64,000 bases of DNA, taken from contig WNNJ02003401.1 in the NCBI GenBank assembly GCA_012934845.2, positions 1-64,000 of the forward strand. Direction: 5' to 3'. The notes under the pieces were generated by a model, which was not told the origin of the DNA, did not search any database, and saw only the letters and a program-made list of their open reading frames with translations. The stretch comes from Pomphorhynchus laevis. Taxonomy: Eukaryota; Acanthocephala; Palaeacanthocephala; Echinorhynchida; Pomphorhynchidae. This document shows, one piece after another, positions 32,978 to 43,614 of the stretch (positions within the stretch are counted from its first letter, which is position 1; each line of letters begins with the position of its first letter). Both the position numbers and the translations under genes were made by a program.

Positions 32978-33499
32978 TTAATTTTCCATGATTAGGTCTT
33001 CTATACATGCGTCGTAACTGTCGTTATCGCTGATATCACTAGAATCATCATCGCTATCGGTTGAAAGTCGCTGTACAGAATTTAGTATGTCGTCATATGT
33101 ATAGCCTCTATTGGGCAATTCATCTTGATTTAAATCTTTCATGCTGTGATTATATGCGGCGTTTAAACTATCAGCTGCGCTCATGACTTCTATCTTGTTA
33201 TTTGATTGATAAATACTACGTTGCTTTAACTGAATAACGCTCGGGGTCTGTGACGTATCGCATTCTGGTTTTGGTGATGAGTTGTCCAATGATAACTTGT
33301 TTGTGAAATCCCTTGATACCTCACACTCTTCCTTAGAACAGATGACCTGTTCTAGTTCCCGAATGATTTCATTGATTCGAGCTCCTTTGTCAGATAGCCT
33401 CTCAATCACACTATGGTTACTTAGTAACTGCCTCTGTATCCTCAATATATTCCGTAGAGTATTTGTATCCAAAGACTCAAGATCATTTAACGTAGACAT
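32978..33499 (-). CDS. POLR2M/Gdown1 (GRINL1A)-like Pol II regulator
   Basis: A 173-residue single-exon frame, ATG at 33499, stop at 32978-32980. The first 55 residues (DLESLDTNTLRNILRIQRQL, then ERLSDKGARINEIIRELE) match the start of vertebrate GRINL1A/Gdown1 ([20 protein letters not shown], then KLPDKGKKI). The rest is Ser/Asn-rich and ends in a strongly acidic stretch (STDSDDDSSDISDNDS). Gdown1 binds RNA polymerase II and blocks TFIIF access; vertebrate proteins are about twice as long, so this one is short or lacks later exons. The gene's 5' flank and first 65 codons are copied, inverted, at 52222-52823. The assignment rests on the N-terminus only. Confidence 0.55.
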   Translation of the reverse strand: MSTLNDLESLDTNTLRNILRIQRQLLSNHSVIERLSDKGARINEIIRELEQVICSKEECEVSRDFTNKLSLDNSSPKPECDTSQTPSVIQLKQRSIYQSNNKIEVMSAADSLNAAYNHSMKDLNQDELPNRGYTYDDILNSVQRLSTDSDDDSSDISDNDSYDACIEDLIMEN

Positions 33500-33906
33500 A
33501 AAGTTCGGAGTTCGAAAATAAAATGATTAAAAGTTAAATTCTTAAAGGTTAGAATTATTGTTCAAAATATTATACTGTAATAAACAACTTGGTACCAAAT
33601 TTTAAAGAAAATAAATCAAAACTGTATGAGAAAAATCAATATTTTCCGACGATTATAACTGAAACTAACGGAATATCAAAAATTGTAAATAATTGTTATC
33701 AAAACATTCACAATTGAACACTTTCTGATAATAATCTTGGCATATTATATTGACTATGTATACAACCTTTACGTACTGGTGCTTTTAAATTACTTTCTCT
33801 TTATATTGAATAAAGTTTTTCTATATATATATTTATACTTCGATTTATTCAAAATAAGAAAGGACATGCAATATGCTAGAAACATTGCATACCCAATCTA
33901 ATGTTG
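33305..33906. repeat. Inverted duplication, source copy (602 bp)
   Basis: Reverse complement of 52222-52823, identical wherever I compared. It includes the promoter side and 5' third of the Gdown1-like gene. Confidence 0.9.
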
Positions 33907-34019
33907 AGAAACATCAATAACTACGAATATATCGTTTGACATTATGCCTGACAGCTTTCAAAGGCGAGAAGTTCAAGCTACGCTAAGTTCATAATTATCT
34001 ATAATATAATCTATAATTT

Positions 34020-35235
34020 AAAAAATCTGATGATAAAAGTTGCTGATATTGAATGCTTACTAATGCACGATGGCTATAACGTTTATGAGCTAATTTAAGA
34101 AGCAATGAAGAACCTAGAAAAACTATATTTTAAACCCACAAATGAAACAGCTTCAAGGCGAATTTTATTAAGAAAATCGTTATTATTCAAGGCGAATAAA
34201 TTGAACATTTCGTAAAAACATTACGGGCTCATTCTCGCGAGTGTAAGTTCAAAACATTAAGTTCTAATGAGTCGAAATGTGAATTTATCTGAGATTCATT
34301 TATTTGTGGATCGTGATCTGTCATAATCCAACAACGAATACTAGAATTTTGCCATCTAAATCTCCAGAAAGCTATTCACGTAACAAAATCTTTTGATCAA
34401 GCCAAAATAAGTTTAGAAATGTACAAACCGGACAATCACATACTAAAATTTATCAACGATCGTACAGTCGCTGCCTTTAAAAATGATATCAACTTCAGAC
34501 CCTAAATTTGTTGATAATATTGAAGATCAAGCTCGAATCAATGCATTAGTGTGGATAAATCAAAATTATAAAAGTATAAGAAAATTGTTTCTTCTGTGGA
34601 GAAAGTTTTCACTTAAAAACGCATCCATAATAAATGGTGCAATCTTCCATAAATGCTCCAAACTAGGACACTACTCCACAGTTTACAGGTCAACAATAAA
34701 TTCGCCTGCAATATTATTGGCCGATATTGTTAATACTCATGTATATATCAATTTAAAAACTAGCTCATGTAAAGATTAATGGAATAAACTGTTCTGCACT
34801 TCTAGACACCGGCAACTCGTTAACTTTTATTAATTCGGAAATAATATATTGTATGATTATATTCTATAATGTTATAGATCGCATGCGTGTTCTTACTGTT
34901 ATGCTAAACGGTTGAATTGAGTTGAGTCAGTTGACTTCTTCAAAATCAACTGACTTCTACAAAATCTTTGTTCATTAGTCATCTTAGGATATGCATACTT
35001 GAAATTAGATAAAAACGTCAACATGATTTTTGCCGGAAAACAGTAAAAAGAGTAAAAAATCGTAATAGCTAGAATAGGATTAACCTCTTCTCCCTTTTGT
35101 AAAACTACCGATTATAAATTCATTTCAACAACTAACCGAAATTACAGTATAATTAATATGGACTTCATAAAATCAGAATTGCAACGCTTGCTTCTACATA
35201 ATGTAAAAAAATTCGATTTCAATAAAGATGTCATT
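34020..35235 (+). mobile_element. Fossil Ty3/gypsy fragment 1 (gag side), broken
   Basis: Plus-strand gag-like scraps (LYFKPTNETASRR, SLEMYKPDNH) and a zinc-knuckle region near 34620-34700, followed by a protease-like scrap near 34790. Many breaks; old. The last 300 bases (34905-35205) are repeated at 36143-36437. It is of the same broad family as the whole element at 4.7-8.7 kb but a different lineage. Confidence 0.6.
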
Positions 35236-35239
35236 CACT

Positions 35240-36060
35240 CCCTTCTTTGATCAGTTAATAAGTGACAAATTATTGTGCAAAAATTTATTTATTTATTTTA
35301 TTATTTAATTATAATTATTATGTTTTGTTTATTTTATAATTACATTAAATACGTAGACTCAGTTAGCTAATTTGATTTATTGACTCAATGTACAGAATCG
35401 AGTTTTATATTACTATACCGTTTTCGTTTTTCGTCAGTATCTTAACCTCGAATTGCATGGTTTTGAATATTCGTTCTCCAAAGCACTTTGCTCAAATAAT
35501 CAGTTTCTGCTACACATTCCTTGTCATCGATCAAACCTTGGCCTGCGTTCCTTACCTCATTTCTATGACTCATTTAGAATTCTCTTCTCCTAAACTTCGT
35601 TGAAGCCTAACCTCACTGCCTTTAAATCCATGCATCCCACCTTTCTATTGAGCAACCAGGCTCTGCAGCTCAGCTAGCAATGATATCCTAATTTTTCATC
35701 GTTCAAACGTCAGCTACGTTACATGGACTTTAATCAAATTATTTTTTTATTTTTTGTTTATTTCAGCGGACTTGTAAGCGGCTTGTTTGCATAAGCCACT
35801 TAAAAATTAATAAATCTATTTATCAATTAATAGGAAATACACTAATGATTATTTCTCAATTATTTTTAATAATTTAGATTATTAAAAATTAGCCGGCCCC
35901 ACCTCAAGGCGGGACAATGGCTGAGGAATAAGAAGAATTTAGATTATTAAAAATAATCTAAATTATCATTTTTGCATAATATTTTGTTTCTTTAATATAT
36001 CAACCTAAAAACTATATTTTATGTAAAGATTAATGAAATAAACTATTCTGCATTTCTGAA
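35240..36060. other. PLE tail piece and other insertion inside the fossil region
   Basis: 35260-35385 is a PLE spacer and tail repeat. 35392-35700 is open in scraps but unassigned. 35892-35937 (GCCGGCCCCACC...GGCTGAGGAATAAG) looks like a LINE 3' end. A 13-bp fold-back lies at about 35938-35966. Confidence 0.45.
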
Positions 36061-36945
36061 CACCGGTTACTATGTAGATCGTTTGCATCTTAAAAGAGAA
36101 TGTGGACCATACAGTCAACTTTGCAGCTGGTTTTTCATTCATTATGCTAAATGGTTGAATTGAGTTGAGTCAGTTGATTTCTTAATTCTACAAAATCTTT
36201 GCTCATAAGTCATCTTAGGATATGCATACTTGAAATTAGATAAAAACGTCAACATGATTTTTGCCGGATAAGAGTAAAAAGAGTAAAAAATTGTAACAGC
36301 TAGAATAGGATTAACCTCTTCTCCCTTTTGTAAAACTACCGATTATGAATTCATTTCGACAACTAACCGAAAATTCAGTATAATTAATATGGACTTCATA
36401 AAATCAGAATTGCAACGCTCGCTTCTACATAATGTAAACCAGTATCTAGCCTTGCAAATCACAAGTCGCTGTGGTTTCGGGACTTGTAAAAAAGATAAGT
36501 CGTCGATTTTTCACATACTATCAATCATTAACTATTGACCCATATCATATTACACGAATATACTAGCTGGTAAATAAGATTTTCAAAAATTGATACTATG
36601 GTATTTCAGATTAAAGTAAAACTATCAAATTGATATTAATTCTTCAAAGAGAGAGAGCTTACACTGCCTGCGAGATATGTGGAAAACTTTACTAGTTTAC
36701 TAAAATTCCAATTGGAGTTACGAATAGTGTGACAGCTTTCCAAAGATACATGGATTATTTCAGAAGTACAAACAAATTACAGGGAATGTATTGTTAAGTC
36801 GATGACATAACAGTATGAGGAGAATTCACAGGAAAACATAATCTACAAATGGTGCAAGTTTATATATGCAATTTACAAGAAAAACTTTAAACTGAACTTC
36901 TCAAAGTGCCGATTGGGAGTTGAAACTATTAGTATTAAAGAAATA
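36060..36945 (+). mobile_element. Fossil Ty3/gypsy fragment 2, broken
   Basis: 36143-36437 repeats part of fragment 1. 36700-36945 has an RT-like part (GVTNSVTAFQRYMDYF, VDDITVCGEF). About 95 bases at 36845-36940 recur in inverted form at 38595-38690. Many breaks; old. Confidence 0.6.
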
Positions 36946-38000
36946 TTGGATCGGAAACCGTAGTTGTTGAAGTAATTAGGAAAGTGGAGTAAGAGGGAAT
37001 GACAGGAACGCAACGATAGAGAGGTGTGACGATTTTCATCTAAGGAAAGGAGGTTGATGAACGATGGGACCCGACAGCGATGAGACGACATGTGACGAGA
37101 ATGCGAAATTTGATGCCGATGTGGATGGTGGGCCAGGAGAGTTGGACAATATGTGTGGATGTCTGGTCGAAGCGACAGAGACGTATGAGCACTCGAATGG
37201 CGGAGTTGATGATGTGTTGTAGAGGTAGGATGATTGATTTTGGAGAATTGGCGAAAAGGCTGAGGCAGTAATCGTATTAGGGAAGGGAAGCGATGAAAGA
37301 AGAGACATACAATAACGAAAGTCGATAAGGGGGCGGATACGGTGGATGTTACGGAGAATTAAGTCAGACGATCAAAATTTATTACGAATGAAGAGTTCAA
37401 GGGAAAGGTGATCATCGAAATGGAATCCTAAGAAAGTGAGATTGTGTACTATGGATATGATCGACGAGGCAAAATATACAAGGGGAGGAGATATGTAAGG
37501 TTGCCGGGGAAGGATCCATATTTTTGGACTTGTCGAGGTTTAGAACGAGATGAAGATGGGAGAGACGTTTGTAGATAGAAGAAATACAGTCGGAGGAAGA
37601 AATATCAATATCGTGTATGCGATGAGTGGGTACATGAGCATAGATGAGTAGGTAATCGACATATTGTATGACATTAAAGGAATACGGTTTGGTAAACGTA
37701 GAAAGATCGCTAAGCAGAAGGGAGAAATCAGGGGGCTTAGGACTGAATTTTGTGGGACCCCGCAGAAAACAGGAATGTGAGGGGAGGATGATGAATTAGA
37801 ACAGACGCCAAAGGAACATTCGTATATATGAGGCAAACCATGCTTCGGAGAAGGAAGAAAATCCATCAGCATAACAAAGGCGGTAAAGAAGGATTTACTG
37901 GTCGACGATATCGAAGGAGGATAAGAGGTCGAGAGAAATGAGTACACTATATAGATCCTTTAAGATTAGAGACGCTACAGTTATGCAATTGTCGATAGCA
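36945..38000 (-). mobile_element. LINE family A, copy 2 (RT part), decayed
   Basis: The minus strand matches the RT half of LINE A: the QYADD region is at about 37640-37670 (reads QYVDYLLIYAH here) and GVPQ at about 37750. It lies between two fossil gypsy fragments, so it probably inserted there. Several stops and shifts. Confidence 0.7.
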
Positions 38001-38094
38001 GAAGTGTATAGAATCTCATGTCTACTCATACTCAGCAAAAATGCTAGTTGCATACACATAAATTTGTCGAAACGATCAACTTAGCGTCAGCCTA

Positions 38095-38690
38095 TAGCAA
38101 AGTCAAAACCAGTTAGTCATTGATTTGTGAATTTGAAAATCGAAAACAGGCTCTACAAAGATCTATAAATTTCAATTTTACGGGACTACGCTTGCCTTTA
38201 ATTCTTGGTCAAGACTTTATGAAACGAAACAGAAATGTGGCTTTCAGTACGATGATGGTACTTCGTCAGAGCTAATAGCATGCGCTGCTACTTGTTTAAA
38301 AATTAAACCACCTCTTTTATTCACAAACTCGAAAGAGGATCTTCATCCCATTTCTACAATGTCATTCGAAATCTGTTGTGAACCTTATCAAACAAGAAAT
38401 TGACAAATTGACAAGTCCGGCATAATCCAACATTCGAATTCCCCTTGGAGAGCTCGGGTGATTGTAACTAAATCCTTAAACAAATGTCGTATGATCATCG
38501 ACTACTCTCGGACAATAACCCGATTTACGTATCATTGGAAATGAATCCCTATTCATTTCCAATGAATCGGGATTCATTTCTAATGAATCTTTAATACTAA
38601 TAGTTTCAAATCCCAATCGGCACTTTTAGAAGTTCAGTTTAAAGTTTCTCCTGTAAATTGCATCCATAAACTTGCACAATTTGTAGTCAT
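38095..38690 (+). mobile_element. Fossil Ty3/gypsy fragment 3, broken
   Basis: Plus-strand scraps of the protease-to-RT region (LILGQDFMKR, SNSPWRARVIVTKS, MIIDYSRTITRF). It ends in a segment that is the reverse complement of 36845-36940. A 14-bp fold-back with a 4-base spacer lies near 38533-38564. Old, many breaks. Confidence 0.6.
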
Positions 38691-38699
38691 GTTCTCCTT

Positions 38700-39085
38700 T
38701 AAATTCTCCTCTTTTTGTCTGGACAACAATGGCCTGCGACAACAATAAGTCTAAATCAGACTTCCTAGGTGGTTTATGTGCCAACAAAGTAATCCGCTAC
38801 CTATCCAATAAGCACACATCAACATCCAACACGTCCACTCAAACTACCATCGTCGTTTCCGATGTCCTTTCTCCACCCGCCGACTCTGCCATCAATACAC
38901 TTCCCATCCCATGTCATGTTCACTCCCCGATACCGCCGTCCCGTCACACCTGTCTCGTTTCTTAATAACCTACATCCATCAATCAAAATCACCTCCACCA
39001 ACATACACGATCCTTCCACTCATAACCTTTCCTCACATCGCTTGCCACCCTCTTTATTATCATTAACCTCTATGTCTCCCGTCTT
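38700..39085 (+). pseudogene. LINE-A ORF1 fragment
   Basis: The plus strand reads TSTQTTIVVSDVLSPPADS and later PVSFLNNLHPSIKITSTNIH, matching the Ser/Thr-rich part of LINE-A ORF1 (TTTQTNAVSDVSPAST; PVSLLNNLHPSIKIISSNIS) at 3.0-3.3 kb. It is broken by stops and in the opposite orientation to nearby LINE-A RT pieces. Confidence 0.6.
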
Positions 39086-40190
39086 CAAACCAACTCCCTT
39101 CAAAGACGCCCGTAAACAGGGCTGTGGTTTCATCAGTGCACACCACATGATGGTGTTCGCGTTTAAATATTTTGAATAGGTTAATGGAAGCAAGATACAA
39201 GATTGCAGAAAGTGGGGAACCTTGAGTCATACCCTTAATAGGGTAGAACTGACGCGCATCAGTGTCGTCTTCATAGTAAAATCGCTTGGTGTACAGCAGG
39301 ATCTCCACCCTGTTCAATATTCTCACAGGCAACCCGAGGGACCTGATAGAAGAGATCCCAAAAGGAATGAAGATGCAGTCAAATGTATCAGAAAAGTCAA
39401 GGAAAACAGCCACAGCTAAACGATGGCTAATATCCCGACAATACTGCTCCACCGCACCAACTGCTGAATGAACCGAGCGACCTTTGACGAACCCATGAAA
39501 ACCTGGATGGATCAAATTATGCCTACTCAAATGGTCGCGGATTTTACGCGCAAGCGCTTTTTCGTAAATCGATACGCGGACATTTTAAATCGAAACGGGT
39601 CGCAGATCTTTGGGGTATGAGCAAATTTTACCTTAGAAATAAAAACACGCTTACTAATATTGATGTCTGCTACATCGGATGGGGAGGCTAGAAACATTGT
39701 GACAGCCTCCTCTCTTCACTGATCGGCTGTCAAAAGCTGACAGACTCGAGAAGAAAGTGGAGCGACGGATTTGGAGGTGCCCGGAAGTGGACCCCAAGAG
39801 TTGAGAACATCTGTAACAGATTGATCCCTACTCCTGAAGTTATCCTAAGGCGGGATTAGTTGAGGTGATTGCGTGGCTCCATATTTGTGTAGGGCTAGTG
39901 TCTTCTCTAAAACTTTTTCAAGGCCTATACTACCGATCCAACCCAATGGAATCTCTACTGGACGGATGTAGACGTTATCTAGACTGAGGCGTTTACCGTT
40001 CTTAATGAGTGAAACTACCAAACAAGACAGTGCTTGACACGAGTAATTTAGTAGATTGGAGGACCTTAAAGTCAAAAGAGGAACTTTTAGCAGTTTGTGG
40101 AATGCCGCAGTTACAGTTAGGAGATGACACCATACTGACCTTGAACTGAAATATTCGAAATCAACCAAAACTAGACCGTAACCTGTTCAA
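39086..40190 (-). mobile_element. LINE family B, copy 3 (RT finger/palm part), decayed
   Basis: The minus-strand open frame 39530-39063 reads HPGFHGFVKGRSVHSAVGAV, AVAVFLDFSDTFDC and GMTQGSPLSAILY, i.e. RT blocks upstream of YADD, and matches copy 1 at 9400-9677. 39840-40190 matches the endonuclease start (SLDNVYIRPVEIP). Confidence 0.7.
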
Positions 40191-40322
40191 TTGAACGCAA
40201 TGTGAGAGGTTGAAGTAATTGCCAATATAGATTAGGGAAACACGCGGAATGAATGTATGTAATTGCGATCTAGATTTCTCCCATCTCTTCTGCCATTCTC
40301 TAAGAATCCATTCGTTCGATTT

Positions 40323-40683
40323 CTACGAAAGGTAATTATTTTCATACCATAAAATAGAGGCCTTATTAAGTACTAAATGTACTAATGTACTAAACATTAG
40401 TATCAAATGTACTAAATTTTGCACATTTTGTGTTAGAGTACTCATCATATTACCACGTTTAATGTTATATTTATGTTGTCGGATTTGTCTTTTCCAATCC
40501 CTGTCCAGTTTGACCAATATAAGAGGTAGAACAGTTATAACATGGCATCTTATAAAACAACAGAAGATTAAATTTCGGTTTTAATTCAAAAATATTGTAA
40601 TTTCGGAAATTTTTAATTTTAAATTGTAATATTAATCCACACCATTCGAACTCATTATTAATTCCATTAATAACGAGTTCCAT
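40323..40683 (-). pseudogene. GIY-YIG endonuclease domain of a PLE
   Basis: Minus-strand frames read FYKMPCYNCSTSYIGQTGQG and then RQHKYNIKRGNM, the Cys-pair plus YIGQTG start and the following helix of the GIY-YIG nuclease found at the C-terminus of endonuclease-bearing Penelope-like elements. A frame change separates the two parts. It shows that EN-plus PLEs occurred in this genome. Confidence 0.7.
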
Positions 40684-40784
40684 TTTTCGTTATATATTGG
40701 TATTCCTTTGTTATATATACTGTTATTCCTTTGTTATGTATTAGAATTACATCTGCTTGTAAAAGTTTTTACCCAACAATGCAA

Positions 40785-42680
40785 CTTTTATAAAAAAAGA
40801 TTTATTTTTACCGGCAAATGAGTGCCGGCCCACGCTTACATGACCACAACAACCAAAAATCTAAATTATGTGTTGAGGCGGTGGGTACGGAGGTAGCATT
40901 TGAATGCAATAAAGAAGGGAGCGTGGCGGACGTCGAGTCGGAGCTGATTCCAGGCGAGTGGGGCGGCGACGAGGAAGAATCGGAGAGCTTACTTGTTAGA
41001 GTAATTGGGAACGCGGTGTAAGAGGGAATTACAGGAACTCAGTGATAGAGAGGTGGGGCGAGTGTTGTATAAGAAAGGGAGATTGATGAACGATGGTTAG
41101 CCAACAGCGATGATACGAATAATTACGAGAAGGCGGAATTGTATGCGGATGTGGATGATGGGCTAGGATAGCTGAGCAAGATATGTGGATGTGTGGTCAG
41201 AGCGACGGAGACGTAGGAGTACACGAACTGCGGAGTTGATTATGCGTTGTAGAGGTAGATGATGGATTTTGGAGAATTTGCGAAAAGGCTGAGACAGTAA
41301 TCGATTTTGGGAATAAGAAACGATGAAAGAAGATGCATACAAGAACGGAAGTCGATAAGGGGGTGGATATGGCGGATGTTACGGAGAATTGAGTTAGACG
41401 AGCGAACCTTAATACGGACGAAGGGTTTAAAGGAAAGGTAATCATCGAAATGAAATCCTAAGAAAGGGAGATTGATGACTATCGGGATGATTGATGAGGC
41501 AAAAGATACAGGGGGAGGAGATATGCTAGGTCGACAGGGAAGCATTCACATTATTTTGGACTTGTCTTGGTTTAGAACGAGACGAAGATGGAAGAGACGT
41601 TTGTTGATAGAAGAAAGTCAGTTCGAGGCAGAAATGCTGATATCGTGTATGCAATGGGCGGGTGCATGAGCATATATGATTATGTCATCGGCGTATTGCA
41701 TGACGTTAAAGGAGTAAGGTTTGATAAACTGGAGAGAGCTTCCCGAGTAGAAGAGAGAAAAGCAGGGGTCCTAGGACTGAATTTTGTGGGACCCCGTGAA
41801 AAATAGTGATGGGAGGAGAGGATGCTGAATTTGAACAGATTCGAAAAGAACGGTGGAGGAAGAAAAGCCGTAATCATAACGAAGGCGAGAAAGGAAGATG
41901 GGGGTGATCAACGATGTCAAAGGCGGATGAGAGGTCGAGGGAGATGAGAACACTGTATAGAGCCTTGTCACGAGAAATGAGTAAGTCGTAGTAAACTTTC
42001 ATGTAGGCGATTTCTGTGGAGTGGTTAGAGCGGAAAGTGGAATGGAAAGGAGGGTACAGATTAGATGAATAGAGATAAACGTTGATCTGTATTAAGAAAA
42101 GGCGCTCTAAGAGCTTAGAAAGAGTAGGAAGGAGTGAAATGAGGCGATAGCTAGAAGAAAGTGATGGGTCAAGCGATAGTTTTTTAAGGAATGGACGAAC
42201 GATAGCGGATTTCCAGTTCGAATGAAAGATACGACTGCGGATGGACAAGTTAAACAAGGTGGCGAGGAACGAGGATATCGATGAGTATATGGATTTAAGT
42301 ATGAGGGTAGGCAGGGGGATCGGCAGGTGAGGTTTTGTTTGGTAAGGACATGAAGACAGATGAGACTATGGGAGGTGAGACATGGAGAATGTGAACGAGT
42401 TCCGGGAGGATGAGGCTAGGCAAGTAGCAGTGAGATGTAATGAAGACGGGGTTGAGAGAGCAAAGTGGATACTTTATTCTGAAGAAACGACGAATAATCA
42501 TGGTAATTGATGTTGCAAGACGAAAAGTAACGAGAAGGGATTGAGTTAAAAAGTATGCCAGGAGACTTGGAGTTTAAGGAAGTGTTGATTTTATGCTACT
42601 AGAAGTTGGTAAGTTTTATGGTAAGATTTCTTAATAGGTTATTCAGGTAAGCCACTCTTTATCAAACCAATCCGAATCAG
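40785..42680 (-). mobile_element. LINE family A, copy 3 (RT to 3' end), decayed
   Basis: The minus strand runs from an endonuclease-RT linker (WFDKEWLT near 42640) through SLDLSSAFDIVDH (about 41900) and QYADDIIIYAH (about 41670-41710) to the C-terminus, and ends near 40790 with a short terminal stem (CCGGCA / TGCCGG) and an AAAAATAAATC tail, typical of CR1/L2 3' ends. It supplies the 3' end missing from copy 1. Several stops and shifts. Confidence 0.75.
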
Positions 42681-42689
42681 CGAATATCT

Positions 42690-43250
42690 ATTATTCAATA
42701 GTGTTATTGGAGAAAAATTTTTGCTATATAAAATAGAGACATTACAGATGAAATCAAATATATTTTGGGTACTAAAGAATTCCAAGATGTGATTTCAGGT
42801 AATAGCTCATTTTTTGAAAAACTTATGTTTGATAAATTTGATTGGAATCTTTAAAAATAAAACATCTAAGAAAGTTTGCTTCAGTTTCTATAGGTCAAAA
42901 TTATATATTAAAACAGAATGTACATTACGACTATTTTTCCTTTATTAAAGATGATCCATAATTTGGTTTGTATAATTTAATATTAATAGACAAAATAAAT
43001 TTAATAAATAAAAGGATCTTTCAAAGATTGTAGTATATTATGTAAAGTATTTCATTTGCCTTCTTTATTTCGCTGTTTTATCTGTTTCCTTCGATTTTAG
43101 ATCATTAAAATGTATAAAAAACTGTTTTTATTTGAAATATTTATTTTTATACGAGACTTTTCGCGCCATATAATTTACCAAGAAACCACATAGCATTAAA
43201 TATAATAAAATCTTTTTCGAATAATTGAAATTTTTCTGAGCTTAATATCT
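42690..43250. other. Unassigned stretch with coding-like scraps
   Basis: On the plus strand 42725-42855 reads ITDEIKYILGTKEFQDVISG then FEKLMFDKFDW, followed one frame over by IKHLRKFASVSIGQNYIL. This looks like a decayed exon, but I cannot name it. The remainder is the AT-rich 5' flank of the Ubl gene. Confidence 0.3.
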
Positions 43251-43256
43251 ACGAAC

Positions 43257-43610
43257 ATGCAACAACCCAAATATGTCGCTCAAATGTCGAACAAATGTGG
43301 ACAGAATTGTTGCGCTACAATGTATAACTTAAAACTTGAAGTATACCATGGAAGTGCTGTCCATTATGTTTGGATGCAATCTTGTGAACCGTTAAGGGTT
43401 TGCCACCTTCAACAATATCTTTATCATAAAACCTGTGTGCCAACTTGTATGCAAAGGCTATATTATAAAGGTCAATATTTACATCGGTGCCCAAAAGCAT
43501 TGCTAAGCGATTTCTACGTGTTTAATAACAGCCGAATGCAACTGGTGGGAACGACATGCGATAAACATGACCCGCGCTGTAAAGAATGCTATTTTGGAAT
43601 GAATAACTGA
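43257..43610 (+). CDS. Stand-alone BAG1-like ubiquitin-fold protein 2, Cys-rich
   Basis: A 117-residue single-exon frame, ATG 43257, TGA 43608-43610. The central part matches Ubl protein 1 (23090): LRVCHLQQY with LTVCDLQNK, QRLYYKGQYLH with QRLYYKGIALH, and SRMQLVGT with SMIRLVGI, so the two are paralogues of a BAG1-type ubiquitin fold. It differs in having about a dozen cysteines, an N-terminal extension (NKCGQNCCATM) and a C-terminal CDKHDPRCKEC tail, which suggests metal binding or disulphides. No signal peptide, BAG domain or C-terminal Gly-Gly. Internal Met residues at 10 and 22 are alternative starts. The paralogues lie 20 kb apart in the same orientation. Confidence 0.6.
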   Translation: MQQPKYVAQMSNKCGQNCCATMYNLKLEVYHGSAVHYVWMQSCEPLRVCHLQQYLYHKTCVPTCMQRLYYKGQYLHRCPKALLSDFYVFNNSRMQLVGTTCDKHDPRCKECYFGMNN

Positions 43611-43614
43611 AACA

